From Streptomyces sp. 378 (GTDB lineage: Bacteria > Actinomycetota > Actinomycetes > Streptomycetales > Streptomycetaceae), in NCBI RefSeq assembly GCF_030124145.1, contig NZ_JASKMS010000002.1, positions 248,001 through 312,000 on the forward strand: DNA of 64,000 nucleotides, in the 5' to 3' direction. The notes beneath the pieces were generated by a model that saw only the letters and a list, made by a program, of their open reading frames with translations, was not told the origin of the DNA and made no database searches. Of this stretch, positions 48,964-57,580 are shown piece by piece; position 1 is the stretch's first letter; every line of letters begins with the position of its first letter. The position numbers were made by a program, and so were the translations under genes.

Positions 48964-50715
48964 TCAGGAGGTGGTGAGGATGCGGTTGAGCGCGCTGCCG
49001 TGGCGGCCGGTGAGTTCCTCCCAGGTTCCCTCTTCCGTGATGCGGCCTTCCTCCAGGACTGCGACGCGGTCGGCACGGCGGATGGTGGCCGGGCGGTGTG
49101 CGATGACGATGGTGGTGCGGCCCTCCGCCCGCAGGGCCGTGGCGAGTTGGGCGTCGCCGGTGTTGTCCAGGTGGGCGGTGGACTCGTCGAGGATCAGCAC
49201 TCTCGGGCTGACCAGCAGCGCGCGGGCGAGGGCGACGCGGGCTCGCTGGCCTCCCGAGAGCGTGGCCCCGCGCTCGCCGACGAGGGTGTCCATCGGGGCG
49301 ATCCGGTCGACGCCGCACAGCCGTGCCGCTTCGGCGAGCCGGTCGTCGTCCGCCTCGGGTGCGGCGAGCCGCAGGTTCTCGGCGAGGGTGCCGTGGAAGA
49401 GGGGCGTCTCCTGCCCCACGAGGACGACCGCGCGCCGCAGTTCCGCGTCGTGCACCTCCCGCACGTCCACGGGATCGCCGTGAGCGGGCAGGAGCTGGAC
49501 CGCTCCCTCGGACGGGTCCCAGAAGCGGGCCAGCAGGTGGGCGCAGGTGGACTTGCCGGCGCCCGAGGCGCCGACCAGGGCGAGCGTCTGTCCCGGGCGG
49601 ACGGTCAGCTCGACGCCGTCCAGCACGGGCCCGCCGCCGTAGTCGAAGCGCACCCGGTGCAGCCGGACGCCCAGCGGCCCCGGGGGCAGAGCGCGGGGTG
49701 CGGCGGGCGGTGGCGCGAGGGCGGGAGCGGTGACGGCGGCGCCGACGCGGGCGGCGGCGGCGCGCAGTGCCACGGCCTGGCTCAGGGCGCGGGCCGATTC
49801 CGCGACCGGCCCGAGGACGGACAGGGCCAGGGCCATCGCCGCCGGGGCCCAGGCGCCGTGCAGCCGTCCGGAGGTCACGGACTGTGCCGCCGCCGCGACC
49901 ACGCCGAGGACGGCGGCCACGATGAGGAGGTCGCGGACCGCGGCGGCGACGGCCTCCCAGGTGGCCTCGGCACGCTGGGCGTCACCCACCTGCCGACCCC
50001 GCTCCGCGAGCGTGCGGCGACGCTTGGCCAGGGAGCCGAAGGCGAGCAGTTCGCGCAGCCCGTCGACGGTCTCCACCGTGTCGGCCGACAGTCTCGCCAT
50101 GGCCGTCCGGGTGCGGCTGCCGCGCGCCGCGCGGGCGCGGGCGTCGGCGAAGGGCGCCGCGGCGAGCAGGGCCGCGACCGGCAGCACGGCCACGAGCAGC
50201 CACGGTTCCACCGTGGCGAGAACCACGGTTCCGCCGGTGAAGACCGTTCCCGCCGCCAGGAGTTGGGCGGTGGTATGGGCGTAGAAGAACTCCAGGGCCT
50301 CCACGTCGGCCATGGCGGTGGCGGCCAGGTCGCCGCTACGGCGGCCCGCGACCCGGGCGGGCGCGCTGCGGGCGAGTCCGTCGAAGACGCGGACCCGCAG
50401 TGCGGCGAGGACCCGGTAGGCGAGGTCGTGGGAGAGGTCCATCTCCCGCCAGGTCATCAGGGCGCGTACCAGGACGAGGGCGACGAGCGCGGTGGCGGTG
50501 CCGGCCGAGGGGGCGCGTCCCTCGATGACGGCGGTGCCCACGGTGTGCGCGGCCAGGGTCAGCAGCGCGACGAGGGAACTCTGTTCGAGGAGCGCGGCGA
50601 CGCAGGTGCGGGCCGTCATGGCGCGGTGTGCGGCGAGGGCGGGGAGCAGGGCGCGCAGCGCGCCTCGGGCGGGCACGTCCGCGTCGGTGGTGGCGGGTGC
50701 GGTGACGGTGCTCAT
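48964..50715 (-). CDS. ABC exporter half-transporter 2 (membrane plus ATPase domains)
   Basis: A 583-aa protein with an N-terminal six-helix exporter domain (~30-330) and a C-terminal ATPase: Walker A GASGAGKST, signature LSGGQRARVALARAL, Walker B VLILDES, and H in VIAHRP. It belongs to the CydCD/IrtAB-like heterodimeric exporters. ATG 50715 overlaps its partner's stop (ATGA), so the two should form a heterodimer. In this operon it probably exports the modified peptide. It ends the RiPP operon. Confidence 0.9.
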   Translation of the reverse strand: MSTVTAPATTDADVPARGALRALLPALAAHRAMTARTCVAALLEQSSLVALLTLAAHTVGTAVIEGRAPSAGTATALVALVLVRALMTWREMDLSHDLAYRVLAALRVRVFDGLARSAPARVAGRRSGDLAATAMADVEALEFFYAHTTAQLLAAGTVFTGGTVVLATVEPWLLVAVLPVAALLAAAPFADARARAARGSRTRTAMARLSADTVETVDGLRELLAFGSLAKRRRTLAERGRQVGDAQRAEATWEAVAAAVRDLLIVAAVLGVVAAAAQSVTSGRLHGAWAPAAMALALSVLGPVAESARALSQAVALRAAAARVGAAVTAPALAPPPAAPRALPPGPLGVRLHRVRFDYGGGPVLDGVELTVRPGQTLALVGASGAGKSTCAHLLARFWDPSEGAVQLLPAHGDPVDVREVHDAELRRAVVLVGQETPLFHGTLAENLRLAAPEADDDRLAEAARLCGVDRIAPMDTLVGERGATLSGGQRARVALARALLVSPRVLILDESTAHLDNTGDAQLATALRAEGRTTIVIAHRPATIRRADRVAVLEEGRITEEGTWEELTGRHGSALNRILTTS

Positions 50716-52451
50716 GCGGCGAGTTCTCCTCGGTGGGCGCGGCCGGCCTCGACGAGCCGCGTGTAGACGCCGCCGGCCTCGACCAGGTCGGGGTGCTCGC
50801 CGACGGCGTCCACCCGTCCGGCGTCGAGGACGACGATGCGGTCGGCGTGCCGGACCGCGGCCATCCGGTGGGCGACCACCAGGACCGTCCTGCCGCTCGC
50901 CGCGTGCAGCAACTCGCGGACGATGCCCGCCTCGCGGCGCTCGTCGACCGCGCTGGTGGCCTCGTCGAGGACGAGCACCGGCGCGTCCGCCAGCAAGGCC
51001 CGCGCGAGGGCGAGTCGCTGGCGCTGCCCGCCCGAGAGGGTGGCGCCGCGTTCACCGAGGACGGTGGCGTAGCCGTCGGGAAGGGCGACGATCTCGTCGT
51101 GGATCCCGGCGACGCGCGCCGCCCTGGTCAGTTCGTCGTCCGTGGCGTCCGGCCGGGCCAGGCGCAGGTTGTCGGCGATGGTGGCGTGGAAGAGGTACGT
51201 CTCCTGCGAGACCACGGCGATGTGCTGCCGCAGCGAGTCGAGCGCGTACTCGGTCGTGGGGCGCCCGTCGAGGGTGATCCGGCCTTCCTGGACGTCGTGG
51301 TGGCGCAGGAGCAGCGCCAGGAGGGTGGATTTGCCCGCGCCGGAGGGGCCGACGATCGCGGTCGTCCGTCCTGCCTGCGCGGTGAAGGAGACGCCGTCCA
51401 GGGCGGGTGCCGGTGCACCGTCGTAGGTGAACCGGACGTTTTCGAAGCGTAGTTCGGGCGGCGCCTGCCCGTGCGCGGAGGCCGTTCCGGTGTCGGGGAC
51501 GGCCGGTTCGGCGGTGCGCAGGGCCGCGAGACCGTCCGCGGCCGACACGCCCAGGTATCCGGCGTGCCACTCGCGCGCGAGGTCGCGAACGGGGCGGAAG
51601 CACTCGGAGGCCAGCAGCAGCACCAGGTAGGTGCCGGTCGGCGTGGTGGATCCGGTGACGGCCGACCAGCACGCCAGGAGCGCGGCGGCGGCGGTGCCGC
51701 CCTGGATGGCGAGGTCGGTGATCCCGGTGTCGACCAGGGATACGCGCAGCTTGGCGACGGTCGCCCGGTGCAGCGCCTCGGAACGCTTTTCCAGGCGGGC
51801 GCGGGTGCGGCCGACGGCACCGGCGGCGCGCAGGGCCGGCATGCCCTGGAGTGCCTCCAGGTAGTCGGCGCCCAGCCCTTCGTAGGTGTCCCAGTGCTCC
51901 TTGCCGCGGGCGGCGAGGAGCCGGTCCCAGGCGCGTGGCCCGGCCAGCGCCAGGAGCAGGGCGGGGACCAGGCCGAGCAGGACCCACGGTTCGACGGCGG
52001 CCAGAGCGGCCAGCACCAGGGGCGGCACCGTGAAGGTGACCAGGAGCTGGGGCAGGTAGCGGGAGACATAGGCGTCGACGCCCTCCACCCCGTCGACGAG
52101 GGTGGTGCGGACCGCTCCGGCCCGCGCGGTGGTCAGCTGAGCGGGACCCAACCGGCCCAGGTGGGCCAGGAGTTCGTCCCGCAGGGACACCCTGACCCGG
52201 GCCCCGGCGCGGGTGGCGGTGCGCCGCTGCCACACGGCGAGCCCGGCGCGGGCGGCGACGACGGCGAGCACCGCGGCCAGCAGCCAGGGCAGTTGGCCGG
52301 TGGTTCCGCGGGCCAGGCCGGCGAGCGCGAGGGCCAGCAGCGCCGCCTGCGCCAGGTGGGTGAGGGTGACGGCGCCCAGCAGGAGGGTGGCCGTGAGCAG
52401 GGGGCGCCGTGCGGGCCGGGTGGCGCGGCGCAGCTCGGGGTGGACGATCAC
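50712..52451 (-). CDS. ABC exporter half-transporter 1 (membrane plus ATPase domains)
   Basis: A 579-aa partner of the next gene with the same layout: six transmembrane helices, then an ATPase with GPSGAGKSTLLALLL, LSGGQRQRLALARAL and VLDEATSAVD. Both the catalytic glutamate and the switch histidine (VVAHRM) are present, so this half looks fully active. GTG 52451 overlaps the SagB-like stop (GTGA). Confidence 0.9.
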   Translation of the reverse strand: MIVHPELRRATRPARRPLLTATLLLGAVTLTHLAQAALLALALAGLARGTTGQLPWLLAAVLAVVAARAGLAVWQRRTATRAGARVRVSLRDELLAHLGRLGPAQLTTARAGAVRTTLVDGVEGVDAYVSRYLPQLLVTFTVPPLVLAALAAVEPWVLLGLVPALLLALAGPRAWDRLLAARGKEHWDTYEGLGADYLEALQGMPALRAAGAVGRTRARLEKRSEALHRATVAKLRVSLVDTGITDLAIQGGTAAAALLACWSAVTGSTTPTGTYLVLLLASECFRPVRDLAREWHAGYLGVSAADGLAALRTAEPAVPDTGTASAHGQAPPELRFENVRFTYDGAPAPALDGVSFTAQAGRTTAIVGPSGAGKSTLLALLLRHHDVQEGRITLDGRPTTEYALDSLRQHIAVVSQETYLFHATIADNLRLARPDATDDELTRAARVAGIHDEIVALPDGYATVLGERGATLSGGQRQRLALARALLADAPVLVLDEATSAVDERREAGIVRELLHAASGRTVLVVAHRMAAVRHADRIVVLDAGRVDAVGEHPDLVEAGGVYTRLVEAGRAHRGELAA

Positions 52452-53599
52452 GTGGTGTTCTCCTCGTCGGCGTGGCGGGTGCCGAGGGCCAGTGCGTGGA
52501 CGACCCAGTCCCGGCCCGGGGCGGCGCCGAGCGCGGCGCCGAGGTCCGCCTGCTGCCAGGAACCGACGGGCCGGGCGGCCAGTCCGTGGCGCAGGGCGGT
52601 GACATGGGCCAGGTGGACGGCGAAGCCGGCCCTCAGGTGGGCACGGCGGATGTGCGCGGCGTCGGCGTCGGCGGGGCAGCCGTGGGCGAGCAGGACGGCT
52701 CCCGCGTCCGCGATCCACGCCTGGCCCGCCGCCCAGGCCGCGAGCGTCGGGCGCGCCTCGCCCGCCGCGTGCCGCCGCAGGGTCGTCCCGTCGGCGGCCG
52801 GTTCCATGAGACCGGGCCGTGGCGGGCCGACCGCGGCGCACCAGCGCAGGTCGCCGGTGCCCGCCCGTTCGGCGGTGGTGAGGACCGCCCGCAGCGCGTT
52901 CGGGGTGGGGGTTCCCGGCAGCGGCGGTGGGGCACTGCGGCGCGCCAGCAGTTCCGCGGGCGTGGGCGGGCCTCCCGTCGGCTCCCCGGTGTGGGCGCCG
53001 TCAGCCGGACGCATCGGGCTTTGCCCGTCGGGCGGCGGGATGTGCACGGACGCCAAGGGGTACTCGGTGAGCCCGTCCAGCCGTACCCCTGGCTCGTCCG
53101 CGCCCAGTGCGCGGGCCGCCAGGACCAGCGCGGCGGCGGCGTGCCCGGTGTCCAGCAGCAGCAACGGCCAGGCTCGGTGACCGTAGTGGGAGACCGTGCG
53201 CCGTGCGGTGACGGAGAGCTCGGCGGTCACCCCCGGCAGGGTGCCGTCGGGTTGCCGGCCGAGGTGGTGGACGCGGTGACGCAGCGGGTCGTAGCCGTAG
53301 CGGCCGGGCGGCAGGGAGCAGCCGGGGCCCACGACCAGTTCGGTGTCCACCGGGTGCAGCGCGCCGGCGGAGGGCGCGGGCCGCATCCGTCCGGAGCCGT
53401 CCGAGGCGGCCAGGGACAGACGCAGCAGGGCCCGCAGATCGAGGTCCGCCGGGCCTGCCGCCGGGATCGGGAGCGGCGCACCCGGCCACGCCCGGACGGC
53501 TGTTCCGGCGGTCGTGTCGGGGCCGGGGCGCTCCGCGGAGCGGGCGCGGGCGAGGGCGGCGACGAGGTCCTCCGGGCGCTCCGCACGGGGATGATCCAT
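52448..53599 (-). CDS. SagB-like nitroreductase-fold peptide dehydrogenase
   Basis: A 383-aa protein of the SagB/nitroreductase type. MRPAPSAGALHPVDTELVV is the standard flavin-binding start of SagB dehydrogenases, with the second half-domain (AGFAVHLAHVTALRHGLAARP, SWQQADL) near the C-terminus. In azole-containing RiPP pathways this FMN enzyme oxidises azolines made by YcaO to azoles. ATG 53599 gives the natural domain start although its ribosome-binding site is weak. It is 11 bp after ycaO and overlaps the exporter gene. Confidence 0.85.
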   Translation of the reverse strand: MDHPRAERPEDLVAALARARSAERPGPDTTAGTAVRAWPGAPLPIPAAGPADLDLRALLRLSLAASDGSGRMRPAPSAGALHPVDTELVVGPGCSLPPGRYGYDPLRHRVHHLGRQPDGTLPGVTAELSVTARRTVSHYGHRAWPLLLLDTGHAAAALVLAARALGADEPGVRLDGLTEYPLASVHIPPPDGQSPMRPADGAHTGEPTGGPPTPAELLARRSAPPPLPGTPTPNALRAVLTTAERAGTGDLRWCAAVGPPRPGLMEPAADGTTLRRHAAGEARPTLAAWAAGQAWIADAGAVLLAHGCPADADAAHIRRAHLRAGFAVHLAHVTALRHGLAARPVGSWQQADLGAALGAAPGRDWVVHALALGTRHADEENTT

Positions 53600-53610
53600 G
53601 GGGGCGGGCC

Positions 53611-54990
53611 TCACATGTGCGGCGGAGGCGCCAGGGTGAAGTCCCCCGGTGCGCTCGGCGGGGTGGTACGCCATCCCCGTGCGAGGGCGGCCTCGGCGAG
53701 ACGTGGGCAGCCGAAGTAGCCGAAGGCCGCGGGGGCGTTGGGCAGGAGACCGGAGACGAGGACCCGGGCGACGCGCAGGGCGGTCTCGGCCACGTCCTCC
53801 GTGGTGAGGTCGAAGGTCATGACCCGGTGGCCGCCCGCGTGGAGCGCGCTGTCCAGCCGTTCCCGGCCGCCGGGCTCGACCTCGTCGACGGACACGGTGC
53901 CGAGCGCGGGCTCGGTGAAGCGGCGTGCCTCGGCCGCCATCCGTGCGTCCAGCCACACCTGGACGTGCGCGCCCAGGTCCCGCACGTGCTCGAACTGCTC
54001 GCCGCACACGTCGAGGTAGCGGCCGTCGGCACGGTGCTCCAGGTACAGCCCGCGGGCGAGCAGCCCGGCCGCCACGGCCTGGAAGACCCAACCGTCGGAG
54101 TCGGTCAGGCCCTGGGTGAAGACCCAGGTGTGGACGGCTTCGAGGACGGCCTTGCGGGCCGCTTCGGCCGGGTCGTACTTGCAGGCGAACCCGGCGGCGT
54201 ACAGGCCGAGACGCGGGTCGTGGACGAGCGCGGCCATGCAGGGGGCGAACTCGGAGCGCATCTCGACGATGTGGACGTCGAGAGCGGAGCCGGCGAGGTC
54301 GCCGGCGAGGCCGGGCACGCTCGCCGGGTCGATGCCGCGGGCCGGGCCGTCCAGATGCCACCACAGTTCCAGGGCGTCGCGTTCGACGATCTCCAGCAGG
54401 GCGCGCTCGACGGCGTCGTCGAGGCCCTGTCCGGTGGCGATCCCGGCGTAGTTGAGGTGGTGGGTGCGGGGCAGCTCGCGCAGGTCGCCCTGGCGCCAGT
54501 TGAGGTGGGTGAGCGAGACGGGCGCCCAGACCTCCGACGTCCGTCCGCCGGGCAGCCGCTCGGTTCCGCGGGTCCACAGGGCCGGGGTGTCGGCGGTGAG
54601 GGGCCGGTAGGGGAACTTCTCGCGGGCGTACTGCCAGTCGGCGTACGCGGGCAGATCCCCGGGGCCGTACAGACGCAGGCCCTTCTCGGCCAGTTCGGCG
54701 GCGGTGGCACGGACAGGGGCGTCGGGATGGCCGGGCGGCGGCACGCGGTTGCCGCAGTACCGCTCGATGCCCTCGGCTATGGCGGCGACGCGGGCCTGCT
54801 CGGGGTCGCCGAAGGTGGTGCCGAGGGAGACCCGGTCGGCGGGCCACAGCCCGAGTCTGCGGGCGTCGGATATCTCGGCGGTGAGCGCGGTGTAGCGGGG
54901 CGGGGCGCCCGCGGGATGCTCGACGGGCTTGACCTTGCGGACGATGCCGCAGAGAGGATCGACGAGTGCTTCGAGTGGCAGAGCCGTCAT
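53611..54990 (-). CDS. YcaO-type cyclodehydratase
   Basis: A 459-aa YcaO protein. The ATP/Mg-binding glutamates are visible in VAAIAEGIERYCGNR and in DAVERALLEIVERDALELWW, then EAVHTWV. The family uses ATP to activate backbone amides, turning Ser, Thr or Cys into oxazolines and thiazolines, or forming thioamides and amidines. The C-terminus ends LAPPPHM, a proline-rich tail like that of azoline-forming YcaOs. ATG 54990 overlaps the hydrolase stop (ATGA). With the leader-binding protein and SagB-like oxidase it makes a standard azole-forming set. Confidence 0.92.
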   Translation of the reverse strand: MTALPLEALVDPLCGIVRKVKPVEHPAGAPPRYTALTAEISDARRLGLWPADRVSLGTTFGDPEQARVAAIAEGIERYCGNRVPPPGHPDAPVRATAAELAEKGLRLYGPGDLPAYADWQYAREKFPYRPLTADTPALWTRGTERLPGGRTSEVWAPVSLTHLNWRQGDLRELPRTHHLNYAGIATGQGLDDAVERALLEIVERDALELWWHLDGPARGIDPASVPGLAGDLAGSALDVHIVEMRSEFAPCMAALVHDPRLGLYAAGFACKYDPAEAARKAVLEAVHTWVFTQGLTDSDGWVFQAVAAGLLARGLYLEHRADGRYLDVCGEQFEHVRDLGAHVQVWLDARMAAEARRFTEPALGTVSVDEVEPGGRERLDSALHAGGHRVMTFDLTTEDVAETALRVARVLVSGLLPNAPAAFGYFGCPRLAEAALARGWRTTPPSAPGDFTLAPPPHM

Positions 54991-56468
54991 CGCGGGATCT
55001 CCTCGGCGGGGTCGATGGGGGTGGGGCGGGACGGGAGCACGGGCAGTGTGAGCGCCACCCCGGCCGGGTCGACTTCGCGCCGGGAGACGAGCAGCCGGTC
55101 GGCTGTCACCGGGTCGTCGCCGGTGTGGGGATTGCGGGCGTGGGCCGGGAAGTGGTGCCCGGCGATCTCCAGGCGCAGCCGGGTACCGGCCCGCAGCCGG
55201 CGCGCGAGCCGGCCGAGCTCGACGGTGAAGTCGGTCGCCGTGCCCGCGGGTTCCTCGCGCCGCAGGACGCCGACGGCGAGCCGCTCGGCGGTGCCCTCCG
55301 GTGCGAGGGCGACGAGCCGGACCGCCCAGTCGGCGGACGGCGTGTGGGCGGTGGCCCGCAGCCGGACCCGCACGGGTCCGACCACGTCGAGGGGGCGCGG
55401 CTGGGGCGGGGTGACCAGCAGGCAGCGGTCGGGCGGACCGCCGGTGGGGGCGGTCAGGTCGTCGGAGCGGACCGGACGGTCGGGGTCGGCGGTGAAGGTG
55501 AGGCCGTGCAGCGGCCGCAGCCGTTGGTCGCGCGGTGCGCCGTCGGTGCCGGCGGACAGCCACAGGTCGGTGTGGCCCAGCGCGAGCGCGCCGTGGCGGC
55601 CGGGGGCGAGTGCGCCGGTCAGGGCGCGGCGGGCCCAGCGCACGTACAGCTCACCGAGGTTCAGCCGGTGCGCGGGTGCCGCGTCCGGGCCGGGCGCGCT
55701 GACCAGGCCGTGCCCCCAGGGACCGAGCAGCAGGCGCGCCGAGGGTCCGCCCCAGGCGCGCCACAGTGCGACGGTCTCGGCGGTGAAGTGGTCGTGGTGG
55801 CCGCCCACCGCGAGCAGGGGCGTCCGGGCGTGTGCCGCCCGCGCGACGAGGCGTCCGCGCTCGTGGTGGCGCCACAGATCCTGCCAGGAGGGAAGGCTCC
55901 GGCCCAGCCGCTCGGGGAGACCGGACACCGGCAGATGGGTGAGGAGTGCGGGGTCCGCGGCGAGGGCCTTGTCCAGTGCGCTCTCGTCGGAGTCCCGCCG
56001 GTCACCGTGGGCGGCCCACCATCCGGCGCGGGACAGCAGCCGCTCCGGGCCGGACGCCTCGCGTGCCGTGTCCGCGGGACCGAGGGCGGGCACGGCCGCG
56101 ATGACGGCGTCCGGTCGGGTGTCCTCGGGCGCGTCGAGGGCGAGGACGAGGGCGCAGTGGGCGGCGTAGGAGGCGCCGGCGGCCACCAGCCGGCCGTCGC
56201 TCCACGGCTGCCGCCGGATCCAGCGGACGGCCGCCGCTCCGTCGGCGGCCTCGCGTGTGTACGGGTGCCACTGACCCGGTGACGCGAAGCGGCCCCGCAC
56301 GTCCTGGACGACGGCGGCGAATCCGCGGCGGGCCCAGCCGCGTGCCTCGGCCCGGTGCCGGGTGCGGTCGTAGGGGGTGCGGATCAGGACGGCGGGGAAG
56401 GGGCCGTCGCCGGCCGGGAGACAGACGTCGGTGGCGAGTTCCGCCACCGACGCGCTGAACGCCGTCAT
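54987..56468 (-). CDS. CocE/NonD-family alpha/beta hydrolase (X-Pro dipeptidyl-peptidase-like)
   Basis: A 493-aa CocE/NonD hydrolase. It shows RTPYDRTRHRAEARGWARRG, VQDVRGRFASPG, the nucleophile elbow GASYAAHCAL (G-x-S-x-A, near residue 100), a cap domain, GPWGHGLV with the catalytic histidine, and a C-terminal jelly-roll domain (from ~330). The family cleaves acyl bonds including X-Pro dipeptides. There is no signal peptide, so it acts inside the cell. In this operon it is the best candidate for trimming the leader from the modified precursor or acting on a terminal bond. ATG 56468 overlaps the upstream stop. Confidence 0.88.
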   Translation of the reverse strand: MTAFSASVAELATDVCLPAGDGPFPAVLIRTPYDRTRHRAEARGWARRGFAAVVQDVRGRFASPGQWHPYTREAADGAAAVRWIRRQPWSDGRLVAAGASYAAHCALVLALDAPEDTRPDAVIAAVPALGPADTAREASGPERLLSRAGWWAAHGDRRDSDESALDKALAADPALLTHLPVSGLPERLGRSLPSWQDLWRHHERGRLVARAAHARTPLLAVGGHHDHFTAETVALWRAWGGPSARLLLGPWGHGLVSAPGPDAAPAHRLNLGELYVRWARRALTGALAPGRHGALALGHTDLWLSAGTDGAPRDQRLRPLHGLTFTADPDRPVRSDDLTAPTGGPPDRCLLVTPPQPRPLDVVGPVRVRLRATAHTPSADWAVRLVALAPEGTAERLAVGVLRREEPAGTATDFTVELGRLARRLRAGTRLRLEIAGHHFPAHARNPHTGDDPVTADRLLVSRREVDPAGVALTLPVLPSRPTPIDPAEEIPR

Positions 56469-57319
56469 ATGTCCTTCTTCGGCATCGGTGCGACGTCGGG
56501 TACCGGAAGGATGGAGTGCTCGGTGACGGCCAGGGTGCGCAGGTCCACGCGTCGGAGCCGGCGACGCGCCGGGAGGCCGGCCGTGTCGGGGGCGCCGGTG
56601 GCCCATCGGTCGAGGTCGTCCGCGAGCAGCGCCGCGAGCAGCGTGGCGGCGGGAACGGCGAGCCGCACCGGCGTGCCGGAGGTGCGGGGTCCGCTCCAGT
56701 ACGCGGCCAGTTCGCGGTGGGCGGGTGTGGCGGCGAGCCGGCGGGACCGGACGTGGGCCGAGGTGACGTCTCCGGGAGCGGCCGCGAGCGGCTCGACGTA
56801 CGCCTGCCAGCCCTCGCGGTGGCAGCGCAGCCATGCGACACCGTGTCCGGGCAGGCTGTCGGCGGTGTCCCACAGCCCGTCGGGCACGGGTCCGTCGAGG
56901 CACCACACGACTGCGGAGGGGGCACCGTCGAGGAGGTCCTCGATACCCACCGGTGCTCCGCCGGAGGCGGGCAGGGCCGGAGTCGTACGGGGCCGCGCGC
57001 CCAGGGCGGCCAGTTGCGCGGCGAGCGGTTCGGTCAGTACCGGGTCGCCGAGGAGCCGGATGTTCCGGCGGGCGGCGGGCCACTCCGTGGGCGGCCGGCC
57101 TTCCGCCAGATAGCCGGCCTCCTCGAACGCCAGCACCACACGTGCGAGTTCCTCGTCCACCGGGGCCGTGGTCGCGCCCCTGAGCAGGGAGAGCAGGGTG
57201 TTCTCGTCCGCACCCCCGGTCCTGACGCTGAGGAACTCCCCTTCGGGGGTGCGGACGGCGAGCCCTCCCGCGGGTACGGCGACGACATCGACGCCCGGGA
57301 CGAGTCGGCTACGGGACAC
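56465..57319 (-). CDS. RiPP leader-peptide-binding protein (ocin-ThiF/E1-like)
   Basis: A 284-aa protein that I assign mainly on context. The first ~85 residues form a small winged-helix-like unit (VPGVDVVAVPAGGLAVRTPE, then LLSLLRGATT and LEEAGYLAEG-type helix), like the peptide-clamp of TOMM leader-binding proteins. The rest is a degenerate Rossmann/E1-like domain with no ATP or zinc motif (IRLLGDPVLTEPLAAQLAAL). Such proteins hold the precursor's leader and present the core to YcaO. GTG 57319 has AGGAGGA upstream. It is the first enzyme gene after the precursor, separated by a hairpin. Confidence 0.72.
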   Translation of the reverse strand: MSRSRLVPGVDVVAVPAGGLAVRTPEGEFLSVRTGGADENTLLSLLRGATTAPVDEELARVVLAFEEAGYLAEGRPPTEWPAARRNIRLLGDPVLTEPLAAQLAALGARPRTTPALPASGGAPVGIEDLLDGAPSAVVWCLDGPVPDGLWDTADSLPGHGVAWLRCHREGWQAYVEPLAAAPGDVTSAHVRSRRLAATPAHRELAAYWSGPRTSGTPVRLAVPAATLLAALLADDLDRWATGAPDTAGLPARRRLRRVDLRTLAVTEHSILPVPDVAPMPKKDI

Positions 57320-57352
57320 GGCGATCCTCCTGACGGCGGCTCTGGGACGGGA

Positions 57353-57386
57353 GTGGGCCCGCCCGGAAGGCATCGGGCGGGCCCAC
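57353..57386 (-). terminator. Attenuator-like hairpin between precursor and enzyme genes
   Basis: A perfect 13-bp stem (GTGGGCCCGCCCG with CGGGCGGGCCCAC) and 8-base loop, 24 bp past the precursor stop and 33 bp before the next start. Read-through hairpins at this spot let RiPP clusters make more precursor than enzyme. Confidence 0.75.
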
Positions 57387-57410
57387 GATCGAGGGTGGCT
57401 GGGCCCTCGC

Positions 57411-57524
57411 TTACTCCTCGGTGTCCTCGAAGGGGTTCTCGACGAGCGCGTTGGAGTGGGAGGCCGAGTCGTGAGCCAGCTGACCCGGGTCGGCGATCGG
57501 TGCGAAGACCTGCTCGTTGTCCAT
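57411..57524 (-). CDS. Candidate RiPP precursor peptide, 37 aa
   Basis: A 37-codon gene from ATG 57524, with AAGGAGAG six bases before, to TAA at 57411. It is not similar to any family I know. The N-terminal half (MDNEQVFAPIADPGQLA) would be the leader. The C-terminal half has two histidines (18, 23), three serines (20, 22, 24), one threonine (35) and an acidic end (NPFEDTEE). It has no cysteine, so YcaO/SagB chemistry would give oxazoles or oxazolines. Its place as first gene of a YcaO operon, the strong ribosome-binding site and the hairpin after it all support the role. A Zur box lies about 60 bp upstream. Confidence 0.8.
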   Translation of the reverse strand: MDNEQVFAPIADPGQLAHDSASHSNALVENPFEDTEE

Positions 57525-57580
57525 GAACTCTCCTTCATCAGCAGGGAGATGCGGCGTTCGGGTGAGCGCCGCACCCCACA

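Noticed and set aside
57411..57524. Lanthipeptide or lasso peptide precursor
   Set aside because: There are no cysteines, and no LanB/LanM, lasso cyclase or protease genes nearby; YcaO and SagB-like enzymes define the class.
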